From Polaribacter cellanae (GTDB taxonomy: Bacteria > Bacteroidota > Bacteroidia > Flavobacteriales > Flavobacteriaceae), in NCBI RefSeq assembly GCF_017569185.1, contig NZ_CP071869.1, positions 806,001 to 870,000 on the forward strand: a stretch of DNA of 64,000 nt, written 5' to 3'. This document shows positions 9,071-17,560 of the stretch, piece by piece. Each line of letters starts with the position of its first letter. Within the stretch, counting starts at the first letter, position 1. The translations under genes and the position numbers were made by a program. Below the pieces are notes generated by a model. That model was not told where the DNA came from. It searched no databases and saw nothing but the letters and a program-made list of their open reading frames with translations.

Positions 9071-9421
9071 TTAATCGTTATGCATAAATTTTTGTTTCGC
9101 TAAGAGCTCTTCTTCAGTCTCTACATTATCGTCATCTGGTACACAACAATCTACAGGACAAACTGCAGCACACTGTGGCTCTTCATGGAAACCTTTACAT
9201 TCTGTACATTTATCTGCAACAATGTAATAAATTTCGTCGGAAATTGGTTCTTGATCTTCATCAGCATTTTTAGCTTTTCCATTTGGTAAAACTACATTTC
9301 CGCTTAAATCTGTTCCATCTGAATATTTCCAATCGTCTGCTCCTTCGTAAATTGCTGTATTTGGGCATTCTGGTTCACAAGCCCCACAATTTATACATTC
9401 ATCTGTTATTATAATTGCCAT
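9071..9421 (-). CDS. 4Fe-4S dicluster ferredoxin
   Basis: The 116-residue protein starts at [20 protein letters not shown]; the upstream in-frame ATG at 9469 adds an unlikely hydrophobic/basic extension. Two cluster motifs are present: CxxCxxCxxxCP at residues 9-20, and [18 protein letters not shown] in the second half, where the enlarged spacing is typical of bacterial 2[4Fe-4S] ferredoxins of the Allochromatium/YfhL type. The C-terminus is acidic ([12 protein letters not shown]). It is divergent from the acyl-CoA reductase gene, whose start is only 70 nt away, and the pair is common in flavobacteria. It probably supplies or accepts electrons for an unidentified partner. Confidence 0.9.
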   Translation of the reverse strand: MAIIITDECINCGACEPECPNTAIYEGADDWKYSDGTDLSGNVVLPNGKAKNADEDQEPISDEIYYIVADKCTECKGFHEEPQCAAVCPVDCCVPDDDNVETEEELLAKQKFMHND

Positions 9422-9454
9422 AATTTTCTTTTCTAATTTGTACCTTTGCAGTTG

Positions 9455-9486
9455 CAAAAATAACGCCAAAATAAGTTACAACCAAA
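9455..9486 (-). promoter_or_regulatory. Bacteroidota-type promoter for the ferredoxin gene
   Basis: Read on the minus strand there is a TTTG (9483-9486), 20 nt, then TATTTTTG (9455-9462). This matches the Bacteroidota -33 TTTG / -7 TAnnTTTG consensus. It lies 34 nt before the ferredoxin start and extends to within a few bases of the divergent start. A plus-strand TACCTTTG (9441-9448) may serve the reductase gene, so the two promoters would overlap face to face. Confidence 0.6.
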
Positions 9487-9490
9487 ATAA

Positions 9491-10552
9491 ATGGATAGTA
9501 TTCAAAATAGAATTACTGCTTTTGCCAAATTAGGCACTTTTTTAAGTCAGTTTTCGCAAGAAAAAGTAGCAAAAAAAGAGAATATCGAACACAACGATTT
9601 ATTTTTTGATGGCTTTAAACATCAATTAAAAATAGCACAAGAAAACAACTCTTGGTTTACCAAAGAAAACTTATTATTCTCTTTAGAAAGTTGGTCTAAA
9701 ACTCTAACTAAAAGCAATTTAGAGAAATGGATTTTTAATAATAATTTAAAAATTAAAACTCCAAAAACAGTTGCGATTGTTATGGCAGGGAATATTCCTT
9801 TGGTTGGTTTTCATGATTTTTTATCGGTTTTAATCTCTGGACATTCTGTTTTAGTAAAACAATCTTCTGGCGATAAACATATATTGCCTTTTTTAGCTAA
9901 GTATTTAGAATATGTTGAAGAAGAATTTAAAGGAAACATTACTTTTACAGAAGAAAAATTAGAAAATTTCGATGCCGTAATTGCAACTGGAAACGATAAT
10001 ACAGCGCGTTATTTCGAATATTATTTCAAAGATAAACCAAATATTATTAGAAAAAGTAGGAACTCTGTAGCAGTTTTAAAAGGAAACGAAACTGAAGAAG
10101 ATTTACAAAAATTAGCTGACGATGTTTTTACCTATTTCGGGTTAGGTTGTAGGTCTGTTTCTAAAATTTATGTTCCAAAAAACTATGATTTTAATAACTT
10201 TTTTAACGGAATGTATGTTAAAAAAGACATAATAGAAAATGCGAAATATGCGAATAATTACGATTATAATAAGGCTGTGTATTTAATGAGTGAGTTCGAT
10301 TTGTTAGAAAACGGTTTTTTAATGATTAAGGAAGATAAGAGTTACTCCTCTCCTATTGCTACTGTTTTTTATGAATATTACGATAATGAAATAGATCTAA
10401 AAATAAAATTATACGAAGATAAAGATAAGATACAATGCATTGTTGCAAAAGACTTCATAGAAAATGAAGTTGATTTTGGTGAAACTCAAAATCCGCAATT
10501 GTGGGATTATGCTGATGGTATAAATACATTGCAATTTTTATCGGAAATTTAA
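9491..10552 (+). CDS. LuxC-like acyl-CoA reductase
   Basis: The 353-residue protein is of the aldehyde-dehydrogenase superfamily, acyl-CoA reductase (LuxC) branch. Visible features are KTVAIVMAGNIPLVGFHDFLSV (residues 92-113), LVKQSSGDKH, DAVIATGNDNTARYFEYYF and the catalytic cysteine in YFGLGCRSVSKIYVP (C220). LuxC enzymes reduce acyl groups to aldehydes with NADPH. No luxD or luxE is nearby, so luminescence is not implied. In Flavobacteriia this gene is regularly found between a ferredoxin and serC, as here. The true substrate is unknown. Confidence 0.85.
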   Translation: MDSIQNRITAFAKLGTFLSQFSQEKVAKKENIEHNDLFFDGFKHQLKIAQENNSWFTKENLLFSLESWSKTLTKSNLEKWIFNNNLKIKTPKTVAIVMAGNIPLVGFHDFLSVLISGHSVLVKQSSGDKHILPFLAKYLEYVEEEFKGNITFTEEKLENFDAVIATGNDNTARYFEYYFKDKPNIIRKSRNSVAVLKGNETEEDLQKLADDVFTYFGLGCRSVSKIYVPKNYDFNNFFNGMYVKKDIIENAKYANNYDYNKAVYLMSEFDLLENGFLMIKEDKSYSSPIATVFYEYYDNEIDLKIKLYEDKDKIQCIVAKDFIENEVDFGETQNPQLWDYADGINTLQFLSEI

Positions 10553-10568
10553 TATAATAGCAAAGAGG

Positions 10569-10655
10569 CAAAGTTGCAGAGTTACAAAGTTTAACTTTTG
10601 CAACTCTGCAACTTTGAAACTCTGCAACTTTGAAACTTTGAAACTTTGAAACTTA
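10569..10655. repeat. Imperfect inverted repeat followed by AACTTTG-type direct repeats
   Basis: Arms 10569-10592 and 10593-10616 are near-perfect inverted copies of about 24 nt with no loop. Then comes a 16-nt unit (ACTCTGCAACTTTGAA) repeated, grading into ACTTTGAA repeats up to the serC start region. It may terminate or attenuate transcription between the reductase gene and serC. Confidence 0.8.
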
Positions 10656-10659
10656 AGAA

Positions 10660-11727
10660 ATGAAAAAACACAATTTTAGTGCAGGACCTTGTATTCTGCC
10701 TCAAGAAGTTTTACAAAAAGCATCTGAAGCAATTCTAAATTTTAATAACGATAATTTATCGTTAATAGAAATTTCTCACAGAAGTAAACCTTTTGTAGAA
10801 GTTATGGAAAAAGCCAGAAGTTTGGCTTTAGAATTGTTAGGTTTAAAAAATAAAGGCTACAAAGCATTGTTTTTACAAGGTGGTGCTAGTATGGAATTTT
10901 TAATGGTTGCTTACAATTTATTAAACAAAAAAGCAGCGTATTTAAACACAGGAACTTGGTCTTACAAAGCTATTAAAGAAGCAAAACATTTTGGAGAATT
11001 GGTAGAAGTTGCTTCTTCTAAAGACAACCATTTTTCTTACATTCCTAAAGGATATTCGATTCCTGAAGATGCAGATTATTTTCACTGTACAAGTAACAAT
11101 ACAGTTGCAGGAACGCAAATGAAAGAATTTCCAGAAACGAATGTTCCTTTGGTTTGTGACATGAGTTCCGATATTTTTTCTCGTCAATTAGATTTCGAAA
11201 AATTCGATTTAATTTATGCTGGAGCACAAAAAAATATGGGACCTGCAGGAACAACTTTGGTTATTATTAAAGAAGAAATCCTTGGAAAAGTAGAAAGACA
11301 CATTCCATCAATGCTAAATTATCAAGTTCATATCGATAAAGATAGCATGTTTAATACACCTGCAGTTTTTCCTGTGTATGTTTCGATGCTAACTTTGCAA
11401 TGGTTAAAAGATTTAGGAGGAATTCCGTTTATTGAAGAAGTAAACAACAAAAAAGCTGCTCTTTTATATGCTGAAATTGATAGAAATCCTCTTTTTAAAG
11501 GAATGGTAACAAAAGAAGATAGAAGTATTATGAATGCAACTTTTACGTTAACGGATGAATCTTTAACAGAAAAATTCGACAAAATGTGGGTAGCAGCAGG
11601 AATTAACGGATTAAATGGACACAGAAGTGTTGGAGGTTACAGAGCAAGTATGTACAATGCTTTGCCATTATACAGTGTACAGGCTTTAGTAGATGTAATG
11701 CAAGAATTAGAAAAATCCCATCTTTAA
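10660..11727 (+). CDS. serC: Phosphoserine aminotransferase
   Basis: At 355 residues it has full SerC length. It begins MKKHNFSAGPCILPQEVL, with LFLQGGASMEF (phosphate/PLP-binding region), HCTSNNTVAGTQ and the PLP lysine K191 in YAGAQKNMGPAGTT. The C-terminal NGHRSVGGYRASMYNALP segment is family-typical. SerC converts 3-phosphohydroxypyruvate and glutamate to phosphoserine in serine synthesis, and may also act in pyridoxal phosphate synthesis. It is followed by the serA-like gene, giving two consecutive pathway steps. Confidence is very high. Confidence 0.96.
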   Translation: MKKHNFSAGPCILPQEVLQKASEAILNFNNDNLSLIEISHRSKPFVEVMEKARSLALELLGLKNKGYKALFLQGGASMEFLMVAYNLLNKKAAYLNTGTWSYKAIKEAKHFGELVEVASSKDNHFSYIPKGYSIPEDADYFHCTSNNTVAGTQMKEFPETNVPLVCDMSSDIFSRQLDFEKFDLIYAGAQKNMGPAGTTLVIIKEEILGKVERHIPSMLNYQVHIDKDSMFNTPAVFPVYVSMLTLQWLKDLGGIPFIEEVNNKKAALLYAEIDRNPLFKGMVTKEDRSIMNATFTLTDESLTEKFDKMWVAAGINGLNGHRSVGGYRASMYNALPLYSVQALVDVMQELEKSHL

Positions 11728-11729
11728 TT

Positions 11730-11811
11730 CTTCCTTAAGGGAAGAAAACTGCTGTGGGTATATTAAAAGAATAAATTAAATTATAAATAAAACTCCTTCC
11801 CTTTGGGAAGG
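11730..11811. repeat. Two CTTCC/GGAAG hairpin elements between serC and serA
   Basis: One hairpin at 11730-11744 (CTTCC TTAAG GGAAG) and one at 11795-11811 (CCTTCCC TTT GGGAAGG), each followed by a short G-rich tail. They look like two degenerate copies of one dispersed palindromic element and may affect the serC/serA transcript. Confidence 0.7.
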
Positions 11812-11821
11812 TTGGCATGGA

Positions 11822-12772
11822 ATGAAAATATTAGCAAACGACGGATTATCAAAAAGTGGAATAGACGCTTTAGAAAAAGAAGGTTTTGAGGTTTTAAATA
11901 CGAAAGTAGCTCAAAATCAATTAGAAAATTACATAAACGAACACAACATAGATGCACTTGTAGTAAAGAGTTTAACAGAAGTTCGAGACGATTTAATTGA
12001 CGAATGTCCATCTTTAAAACTCATCGCTTTTGCAGGTGTTGGCATGGACACAATAGATGTAGATTATGCGATTGATAAAGGTCTACACGTAATTAATGCA
12101 CCTGAATCTTCTACAATTTCTGTGGCAGAAATGGTATTTGCACATCTTTTTGGAATGGCAAGATTTCTTCATTCTGCCAATAGGGAAATGCCTTTAGAAG
12201 GAGATTCTAGATTTAGAGAATTAAAAAAAGCGTATTCTAATGGAACAGAATTGCGTGGTAAAAAATTAGGAATTATTGGTTTTGGAAGTATTGGACAAGA
12301 AGTGGCGAAAATTGCCATCGGAATTGGAATGGAAGTAATTGCAATGGACGAAAATATGGATTCTGAAAGCATTACATTAGATTTTTTTAATGGACAAAAA
12401 GTAAATTTTAATATTGAAATGAGTTCTAAAGAAGAATTATTAAAAGAAGCAGATTTTATTACAATTAACGCTCCAGACCAAGATGGTTATATAATTGATG
12501 CCAATGAAATCGAAGAAATGAAAGATGGTGTTGGAATCATAAACACATCTAGAGGAGGAAATTTAAATGAAGTCGCTTTGGTTAATGCCATAAAAGATGG
12601 AAAAATACAATTTGCTGGCTTAGATGTTTTTGAAAGCGAACCTACCCCAGAAATTCAGTTATTAATGAATCCAGATTTGTCTTTATCTCCACACATTGGA
12701 GCTGGCACCAATGAAGCTGAAGAAAGAGTTGGTGTAGAAATTGCAAATCAAATTATAAAACTTTTAAAATAA
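11822..12772 (+). CDS. serA: D-2-hydroxyacid dehydrogenase, probable 3-phosphoglycerate dehydrogenase
   Basis: The 316-residue protein is the short form, without the C-terminal ACT domain of larger SerA enzymes. It has the NAD-binding motif KLGIIGFGSIGQEVAKIA (near residues 147-164), the catalytic Arg in NTSRGGNLNE, the catalytic Glu in FAGLDVFESEP and the catalytic His in LSPHIGAGTNEAEERV. Its position directly after serC supports phosphoglycerate oxidation as the first step of serine synthesis. Loss of the ACT domain suggests no serine feedback through that module. Other 2-hydroxyacids cannot be excluded by sequence alone. Confidence 0.88.
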   Translation: MKILANDGLSKSGIDALEKEGFEVLNTKVAQNQLENYINEHNIDALVVKSLTEVRDDLIDECPSLKLIAFAGVGMDTIDVDYAIDKGLHVINAPESSTISVAEMVFAHLFGMARFLHSANREMPLEGDSRFRELKKAYSNGTELRGKKLGIIGFGSIGQEVAKIAIGIGMEVIAMDENMDSESITLDFFNGQKVNFNIEMSSKEELLKEADFITINAPDQDGYIIDANEIEEMKDGVGIINTSRGGNLNEVALVNAIKDGKIQFAGLDVFESEPTPEIQLLMNPDLSLSPHIGAGTNEAEERVGVEIANQIIKLLK

Positions 12773-12773
12773 G

Positions 12774-14012
12774 TTGGCAATTGTAAAACCTTTTAAAGCA
12801 GTAAGAGCTACAAGAGATAAAGTTGCGATGGTTTCTTCGAAATCGTACGAAATTTATACTCCAGAAATGTTGTATTCTAAATTAGCCTTTAATCCTTTTA
12901 CATTTTTACACGTAGTTAATCCTGGTTATAAATATCATAAGCAAGATATTACAGAAGAATTACGATTTAAATTGGTACATAACAGGTATTTAGAATTTAA
13001 AGAAAATAACGTCTTTCAAAAAGATAGCTTGCCTGCTTTTTATATTTACGAGAAAATAACTCCTACTAATACTTTCTGTGGTATTATTGCTGCAGTTTCT
13101 GTGGAAGATTATCATAATAATGTGATAAAAAAACACGAAGGAACGCTTAAGAAAAGAGAGTTACTGTTCGAAAATTATCTAAAAAATACAGGTTTTAATG
13201 CAGAACCTGTATTGCTAACATATCCTGATAATGATGAAATTACAGCCATCATTAAAAAATACAAACAACAAAGAGCAGAATACGAGTTTTCTACAACCGA
13301 TAAAGATTTACACCTACTTTGGGTAGTAAATGATGCAAATGATATTGAAAAAATAACAGAAGCTTTTAAAGATGTGGAAACATTATATATTGCTGATGGG
13401 CACCACAGGTCTACATCTTCTTGTTTGTTGGCACAAAGGTTGGCGAGGGAAAACTCAAATCATACAGGAGAAGAAGATTATAACTTTTTTATGAGTTATT
13501 TGTTGCCAGAAAGTAATTTGAAAATCTATGAATTTAATCGTTTTATAAAAGATTTAAATGGTTTAACTGCGGATGAATTTCTAATTGAATTGGACACCTT
13601 TTTCAGAATTGAAAATCGAAAACAAGAACTCTACAAACCAAAAGAAAAACACCATTTTAGTATGTACTTAAATGGAGAGTTTTATGCGTTGTATTTGCGA
13701 AAATCTATCTATAATTTTACAGATGCTTTAAGTAAATTAGATGCTCAAATTTTATATTCCACAGTTTTAAAACCAATTTTAGGAATAGAGGATATTAGAA
13801 ACGACTCTAAAATTGTATACTCTCAAGATAAATCGGATAGTTTAGAGTTAAAAACAAAAGTAGATGCTGGCGATTTTAAAGTGTCTTTTGGAATGTTACC
13901 AACCAATATTAATGAGTTGAAAGAAATTGTAGATTCCGATTTGTTAATGCCTCCAAAAACCACTTATATCGAGCCTAAATTAAGAAGTGCATTAACAATT
14001 TATGAGTTTTAA
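12774..14012 (+). CDS. DUF1015 family protein
   Basis: The 412-residue protein starts with TTG one base after the serA-like stop; the N-terminus MAIVKPFKAVRATRDKVA matches the family start, so the TTG is real. Recognisable family features are AFNPFTFLHVVNPG and IADGHHRSTSSCLLA, with a histidine pair that may bind metal or substrate. DUF1015 proteins are widespread, often beside serA in Bacteroidota and Clostridia, and have no established reaction. Tight coupling suggests a role linked to serine metabolism, but that is inference from context only. Confidence 0.88.
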   Translation: MAIVKPFKAVRATRDKVAMVSSKSYEIYTPEMLYSKLAFNPFTFLHVVNPGYKYHKQDITEELRFKLVHNRYLEFKENNVFQKDSLPAFYIYEKITPTNTFCGIIAAVSVEDYHNNVIKKHEGTLKKRELLFENYLKNTGFNAEPVLLTYPDNDEITAIIKKYKQQRAEYEFSTTDKDLHLLWVVNDANDIEKITEAFKDVETLYIADGHHRSTSSCLLAQRLARENSNHTGEEDYNFFMSYLLPESNLKIYEFNRFIKDLNGLTADEFLIELDTFFRIENRKQELYKPKEKHHFSMYLNGEFYALYLRKSIYNFTDALSKLDAQILYSTVLKPILGIEDIRNDSKIVYSQDKSDSLELKTKVDAGDFKVSFGMLPTNINELKEIVDSDLLMPPKTTYIEPKLRSALTIYEF

Positions 14013-14051
14013 CTATTTAGAATTTTAAAGTAAAACTATTGAATATCGTCA

Positions 14052-14093
14052 GTTCGAGTGATTTCGATTTTTCATCGGAATTGTATCGAGAAC
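14052..14093 (+). repeat. Intergenic hairpin element, copy A of a dispersed family
   Basis: GTTCGAGTG (14052-14060), an 8-nt stem (14061-14068), a TTTTC loop (14069-14073), the complementary stem with one mismatch (14074-14081), then TGTATCGAGAAC (14082-14093). Flanks, spacing and loop are the same as in the copy at 47129-47168, but the stem sequence differs. Confidence 0.8.
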
Positions 14094-14128
14094 ATTTTTA
14101 ACGCAAAATTTTAATTCAAAAAAACAGA

Positions 14129-14800
14129 ATGAACATCAAAGAAAATTTAAAAAATATACATAATAACATTCCTGAAAACGTAACCTTAGTTGCAGTTTCT
14201 AAAACCAAACCTGTTGCAGATCTACAGGAAGCTTATAATGCTGGTCAGCGTGTTTTTGGCGAGAATAAGATTCAGGAAATGGTAGAGAAATTTGAGGTTT
14301 TACCCAAAGATATAAAATGGCACATGATTGGTCATTTACAAAGTAATAAGGTAAAATATATGGCTAATTTTGTAGATTTAATTCATGGAGTTGATAAGTT
14401 TTCAACATTAAAAGAAATTAACAAACAAGCCCAAAAACACGATAGAATTATCAACTGTTTGTTACAAGCGAAAATTGCAAAAGAAGACACTAAATTCGGA
14501 TTGTCTTTTGAAGATATTGAGGAAATCCTAAATTCATCAGAATTAAAAGATTTAGAAAACATAAAAATTGTTGGGTTTATGGGAATGGCTACATTTACAG
14601 ACAACCAAGAGCAATTAAATGAAGAATTTTCAGCATTAAACACCTTTTTTGAAGTACAAAAACTAAAAACTGTTTCTAAAAACTGCCAATTAAACACCCT
14701 TTCTATGGGGATGAGTGGAGACTATCAATTGGCAATTGAAAATGGAAGTACGATGATTCGTGTAGGAAGTTCTATCTTTGGCAGTAGAAATTATAATTAA
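14129..14800 (+). CDS. YggS/PROSC family pyridoxal phosphate homeostasis protein
   Basis: The 223-residue protein is a single alanine-racemase-like barrel without the C-terminal domain. The PLP lysine is K25 in TLVAVSKTKPV. Other family motifs are GENKIQEMVEK, KWHMIGHLQSNKVKYM, FGLSFEDIEEIL, MGMATFTDN and SMGMSGDYQLAIENGSTMIRVGSSIFGSR. These proteins bind PLP and buffer vitamin B6 rather than catalysing a reaction. It is followed 26 nt later by an exonuclease gene, and an intergenic repeat precedes it. Confidence 0.94.
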   Translation: MNIKENLKNIHNNIPENVTLVAVSKTKPVADLQEAYNAGQRVFGENKIQEMVEKFEVLPKDIKWHMIGHLQSNKVKYMANFVDLIHGVDKFSTLKEINKQAQKHDRIINCLLQAKIAKEDTKFGLSFEDIEEILNSSELKDLENIKIVGFMGMATFTDNQEQLNEEFSALNTFFEVQKLKTVSKNCQLNTLSMGMSGDYQLAIENGSTMIRVGSSIFGSRNYN

Positions 14801-14825
14801 TAAATTTCCCCGATAAAAAAACGAT

Positions 14826-15905
14826 TTGTACGCAATATTAGACATTGAAACAACTGGAGGTAAGTTTAACGAAGAAGGCATTACAGAAATTGCTATCTAT
14901 AAATTTGACGGACATACTATTGTAGACCAGTTTATTAGCTTGGTAAATCCTGAAAAGGAAATTCAGAAATTTGTAGTAAAACTAACAGGTATTAACAATA
15001 CCATGTTAAAAAATGCACCAAAATTTTACGAAGTTGCCAAAAGAATTATAGAAATTACCGACAATTGTACGCTGGTTGCCCACAACACTTCTTTCGATTA
15101 TCGAATTTTAAGCACAGAATTCGAACGTTTAGGCTACGATTTTAACAGAAATACATTGTGTACTGTAGAATTGAGTCAGGCTTTAATTTTAGACCAACCT
15201 TCTTACAGCTTAGGAAAACTAACCAAATCTTTGGGAATTCCTATGACAGATAGGCACAGAGCTTCTGGAGATGCGTTGGCAACTGTACAATTATTTAAGT
15301 TGCTATTAGAAAAAGATGTTCAAAAAAATATCATTCAGAATTCTGTAAAATATTACAATCGCAGCATAGAGAAAGACAAACATCAAAAATTAATAGATTC
15401 CACAGCCAAAGTAATGGGAGTTTTTTACGTACACGATTCCGAAGGAAAAGTAATTTATTTAGGACGTGGAAAAAATATAAAAGCAGAAGTAAATAGGTTA
15501 TTTTTAAAAGACACAAAAAGGTCTATTAAAATTCAAGATAGAGTAAATTCAATATCATTTGAAAAAACTGGTAATGAACTTTTTACACGCTTAAAATATT
15601 ATATAGAGTTGGAAGCTTTATCACCAAAATATAATTTTAAGAAAAAGAGAAAACCTTTTCATCAAAATTTTAATAATAATGATTTTATTATAATCGATAA
15701 AGGAAGAGAAATTGAAGAACATGCTGTTATCTTAATAGAAAATAACGAAGTTTTTGGCTATGGTTACACGAATTTGGCATACCAAGAAAATAAATTAGAC
15801 ATTTTAAAAAAAGTACTTACTCCAATTGAAAATAAGGAATTAGCCAAAACAATTATTAAAAATTATTTGAATAAAAATAAGGTTCAAAAAATTATTCGAT
15901 TGTAA
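14826..15905 (+). CDS. DnaQ-like 3'-5' exonuclease fused to a GIY-YIG (UvrC/Cho-type) domain
   Basis: The start is TTG, supported by the conserved opening MYAILDIETTGGKFNEEGITEIA, which holds the ExoI motif (D6, E8). ExoII (LVAHNTSFDYRIL) and ExoIII (HRASGDALATVQLF) follow, so all DEDDh residues are present in residues 1-170. From about residue 198 a GIY-YIG-like region begins (MGVFYVHDSEGKVIYLGRGKNIK), with a following ELFTRLKYYIELEALSPKYN segment. The fusion suggests DNA repair or end processing. Similar fusions exist in other bacteria as Cho-like or DnaQ-UvrC proteins. The C-terminal 100 residues are less clear. Confidence 0.88.
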   Translation: MYAILDIETTGGKFNEEGITEIAIYKFDGHTIVDQFISLVNPEKEIQKFVVKLTGINNTMLKNAPKFYEVAKRIIEITDNCTLVAHNTSFDYRILSTEFERLGYDFNRNTLCTVELSQALILDQPSYSLGKLTKSLGIPMTDRHRASGDALATVQLFKLLLEKDVQKNIIQNSVKYYNRSIEKDKHQKLIDSTAKVMGVFYVHDSEGKVIYLGRGKNIKAEVNRLFLKDTKRSIKIQDRVNSISFEKTGNELFTRLKYYIELEALSPKYNFKKKRKPFHQNFNNNDFIIIDKGREIEEHAVILIENNEVFGYGYTNLAYQENKLDILKKVLTPIENKELAKTIIKNYLNKNKVQKIIRL

Positions 15906-16126
15906 TCTTTCTTATTAAAAATAAAGATATCTTAAAAAATATTTTAACTATTGTTTTAAGAATTCCGACTAAGCTTATATTGAAAAAAAATTCTTAAATA
16001 TAAATTGTGTATTTCTCCAATATACGAAAAAGAAGTATTTAACAATCTCAAGATTTATTCTTGATATTTTTTTTGAAAATCAATAATTTGTGAATTTTAT
16101 TTTATAGTTTAGCAATTGTCAAAATT

Positions 16127-16657
16127 ATGAACTTAGATTTACTTATATTAGAATTCCAGAAAAAAGACGTAAAAGCGTACGAAAAACTATACAATATGTA
16201 TTGTAATAGTATTTCTGGAGTAGTGAACAACATTGTTAAAAATGATGATGTCTCACAAGAAATTACACAAGATGTTTTTATAAAAGCTTGGAATAACTCA
16301 GCTTCTTACTCTTCCAAAAAAGGCCGTTTTTTCACATGGATACTTAACATTGCAAGAAATGCTGCGATTGATTATACACGTTCTAAAAAATATAAACAGT
16401 CTAAAAAAAACCTTAACTCCGATTTTTTCGTAGATATATTAGAGACGAGTCGAAGTTTAGATAATTCTACAGATGCCATTGGTTTAAAAGAATTCGTTAC
16501 CAAGTTAGGTAATAAATGTAAAAGAGTCATAGAATTGCTTTATTTTAAAGGATTCACTCAAAAAGAAGCATCAGAAGAATTAGAAATGCCAATTGGTACT
16601 ATAAAAACAAGAAATAGAAATTGTATAGGCGAATTACGTACTATGCTTGGAGTTTAA
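16127..16657 (+). CDS. RNA polymerase ECF sigma factor (SigK/RpoE-like)
   Basis: The 176-residue protein has region 2 (DVKAYEKLYNMYCNSISGVV, then ITQDVFIKAWNNSASYSSKKGRFFTWI, with the -10 recognition helix NIARNAAIDYTRSK) and region 4 (KRVIELLYFKGFTQKEASEELEMPIGTIKTRNRNCIGEL, a helix-turn-helix). The next gene, 4 nt away, encodes a membrane-anchored anti-sigma factor, so activity is probably controlled by envelope signals. The DUF4331/TPR/TonB module downstream is a candidate regulon. Only a poor -7 match (TAGTTTAG, 16105-16112) is visible upstream. Confidence 0.95.
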   Translation: MNLDLLILEFQKKDVKAYEKLYNMYCNSISGVVNNIVKNDDVSQEITQDVFIKAWNNSASYSSKKGRFFTWILNIARNAAIDYTRSKKYKQSKKNLNSDFFVDILETSRSLDNSTDAIGLKEFVTKLGNKCKRVIELLYFKGFTQKEASEELEMPIGTIKTRNRNCIGELRTMLGV

Positions 16658-16661
16658 ATAA

Positions 16662-17453
16662 ATGAATATAAAAGAATACATAGCATCAGGAATTTTAGAA
16701 CTGTACATTGCAGGTTCGCTCTCTGAAAAAGAGAATGAAGAAGTGCATGCTGCAATTCAAGAAAACCCAGAGTTGTTAACAGAAGTGTTATCAATAGAAA
16801 ATGCGATTGTAAAACTTACAGCAGCAGCTTCTAAAAAAGATGCTTCTTATTTATTTACAACCATAAAAAGAGAAATTGATGGCAAAGAGACCAAAGTAGT
16901 TTCAATCTCTAAACCAAAGAATAATTGGTTACAATATACTGGTTGGGCTGCTTCCATTCTTATTGGAAGTGCTTTAATTTGGTCTATTTCAAAAAACAAC
17001 CAATTAAAAGAACAAATCGCTACAGAAAAAGAACAGTTAGAAGAGCAGATAGATAAAGCTTCTAATAATTTAGCTGAAGCAGAAAAGTTAATTACAATTT
17101 TTAGAGATAAAGATATTATTTCTGTACCTCTGGCTGGACAAAAGGTTTCGCCAAACTCGTATGCAAAAGTTTATTGGGATAAGAAAACGAACAGTATTTA
17201 TTTAGATGCAAAAGGCTTACCAGATCCACCAAAAGGAAAAGTGTACCAAGTTTGGTCTTTAAAATTAAGTCCTTTAACACCAACAAGTTTAGGAACTATA
17301 GAAACATTTACAGCAGATGCTAATAAGATATTTACCATAGAAAACACAAACGATTCAGAAGCATTTGGTATTACTTTAGAGCCTGCAGGTGGTAGTGAAT
17401 CTCCTACTCTAGAGCAATTATATACTTTGGGTGCAGTTACAGCAGCTCCATAG
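16662..17453 (+). CDS. RskA-type anti-sigma factor
   Basis: In this 263-residue protein an N-terminal cytoplasmic anti-sigma region (residues 1-85, with MNIKEYIASGILELYIAGSLSEKE as the opening helix) precedes a single membrane helix (about 90-108, WLQYTGWAASILIGSALIW). A short coiled coil follows (residues 110-145), then a periplasmic anti-sigma-K (RskA) C-terminal domain with KGLPDPPKGKVYQVWSLKL and a final GGSESPTLEQLYTLG. It sits 4 nt after the cognate sigma factor. Release probably involves regulated proteolysis as in other RskA proteins, but this is not visible here. Confidence 0.92.
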   Translation: MNIKEYIASGILELYIAGSLSEKENEEVHAAIQENPELLTEVLSIENAIVKLTAAASKKDASYLFTTIKREIDGKETKVVSISKPKNNWLQYTGWAASILIGSALIWSISKNNQLKEQIATEKEQLEEQIDKASNNLAEAEKLITIFRDKDIISVPLAGQKVSPNSYAKVYWDKKTNSIYLDAKGLPDPPKGKVYQVWSLKLSPLTPTSLGTIETFTADANKIFTIENTNDSEAFGITLEPAGGSESPTLEQLYTLGAVTAAP

Positions 17454-17474
17454 AATTCACATAAATTATATATA

Positions 17475-17505
17475 AAAACCTCACTTTTTAGTGAGGTTTT
17501 TTTTT
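17475..17505 (+). terminator. Rho-independent terminator of the sigma/anti-sigma operon
   Basis: Perfect arms AAAACCTCAC (17475-17484) and GTGAGGTTTT (17491-17500) surround a 6-nt loop, followed by a T run. Confidence 0.93.
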
Positions 17506-17560
17506 GCGATATTTAGATTTTAAAAATTTAACGATGTTATTTGAATCCAACTATAAATTA

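Noticed and set aside
9491..10552. Bioluminescence locus from the LuxC-like gene
   Set aside because: No luxA, luxB, luxD or luxE is present; the gene sits in a standard flavobacterial neighbourhood.
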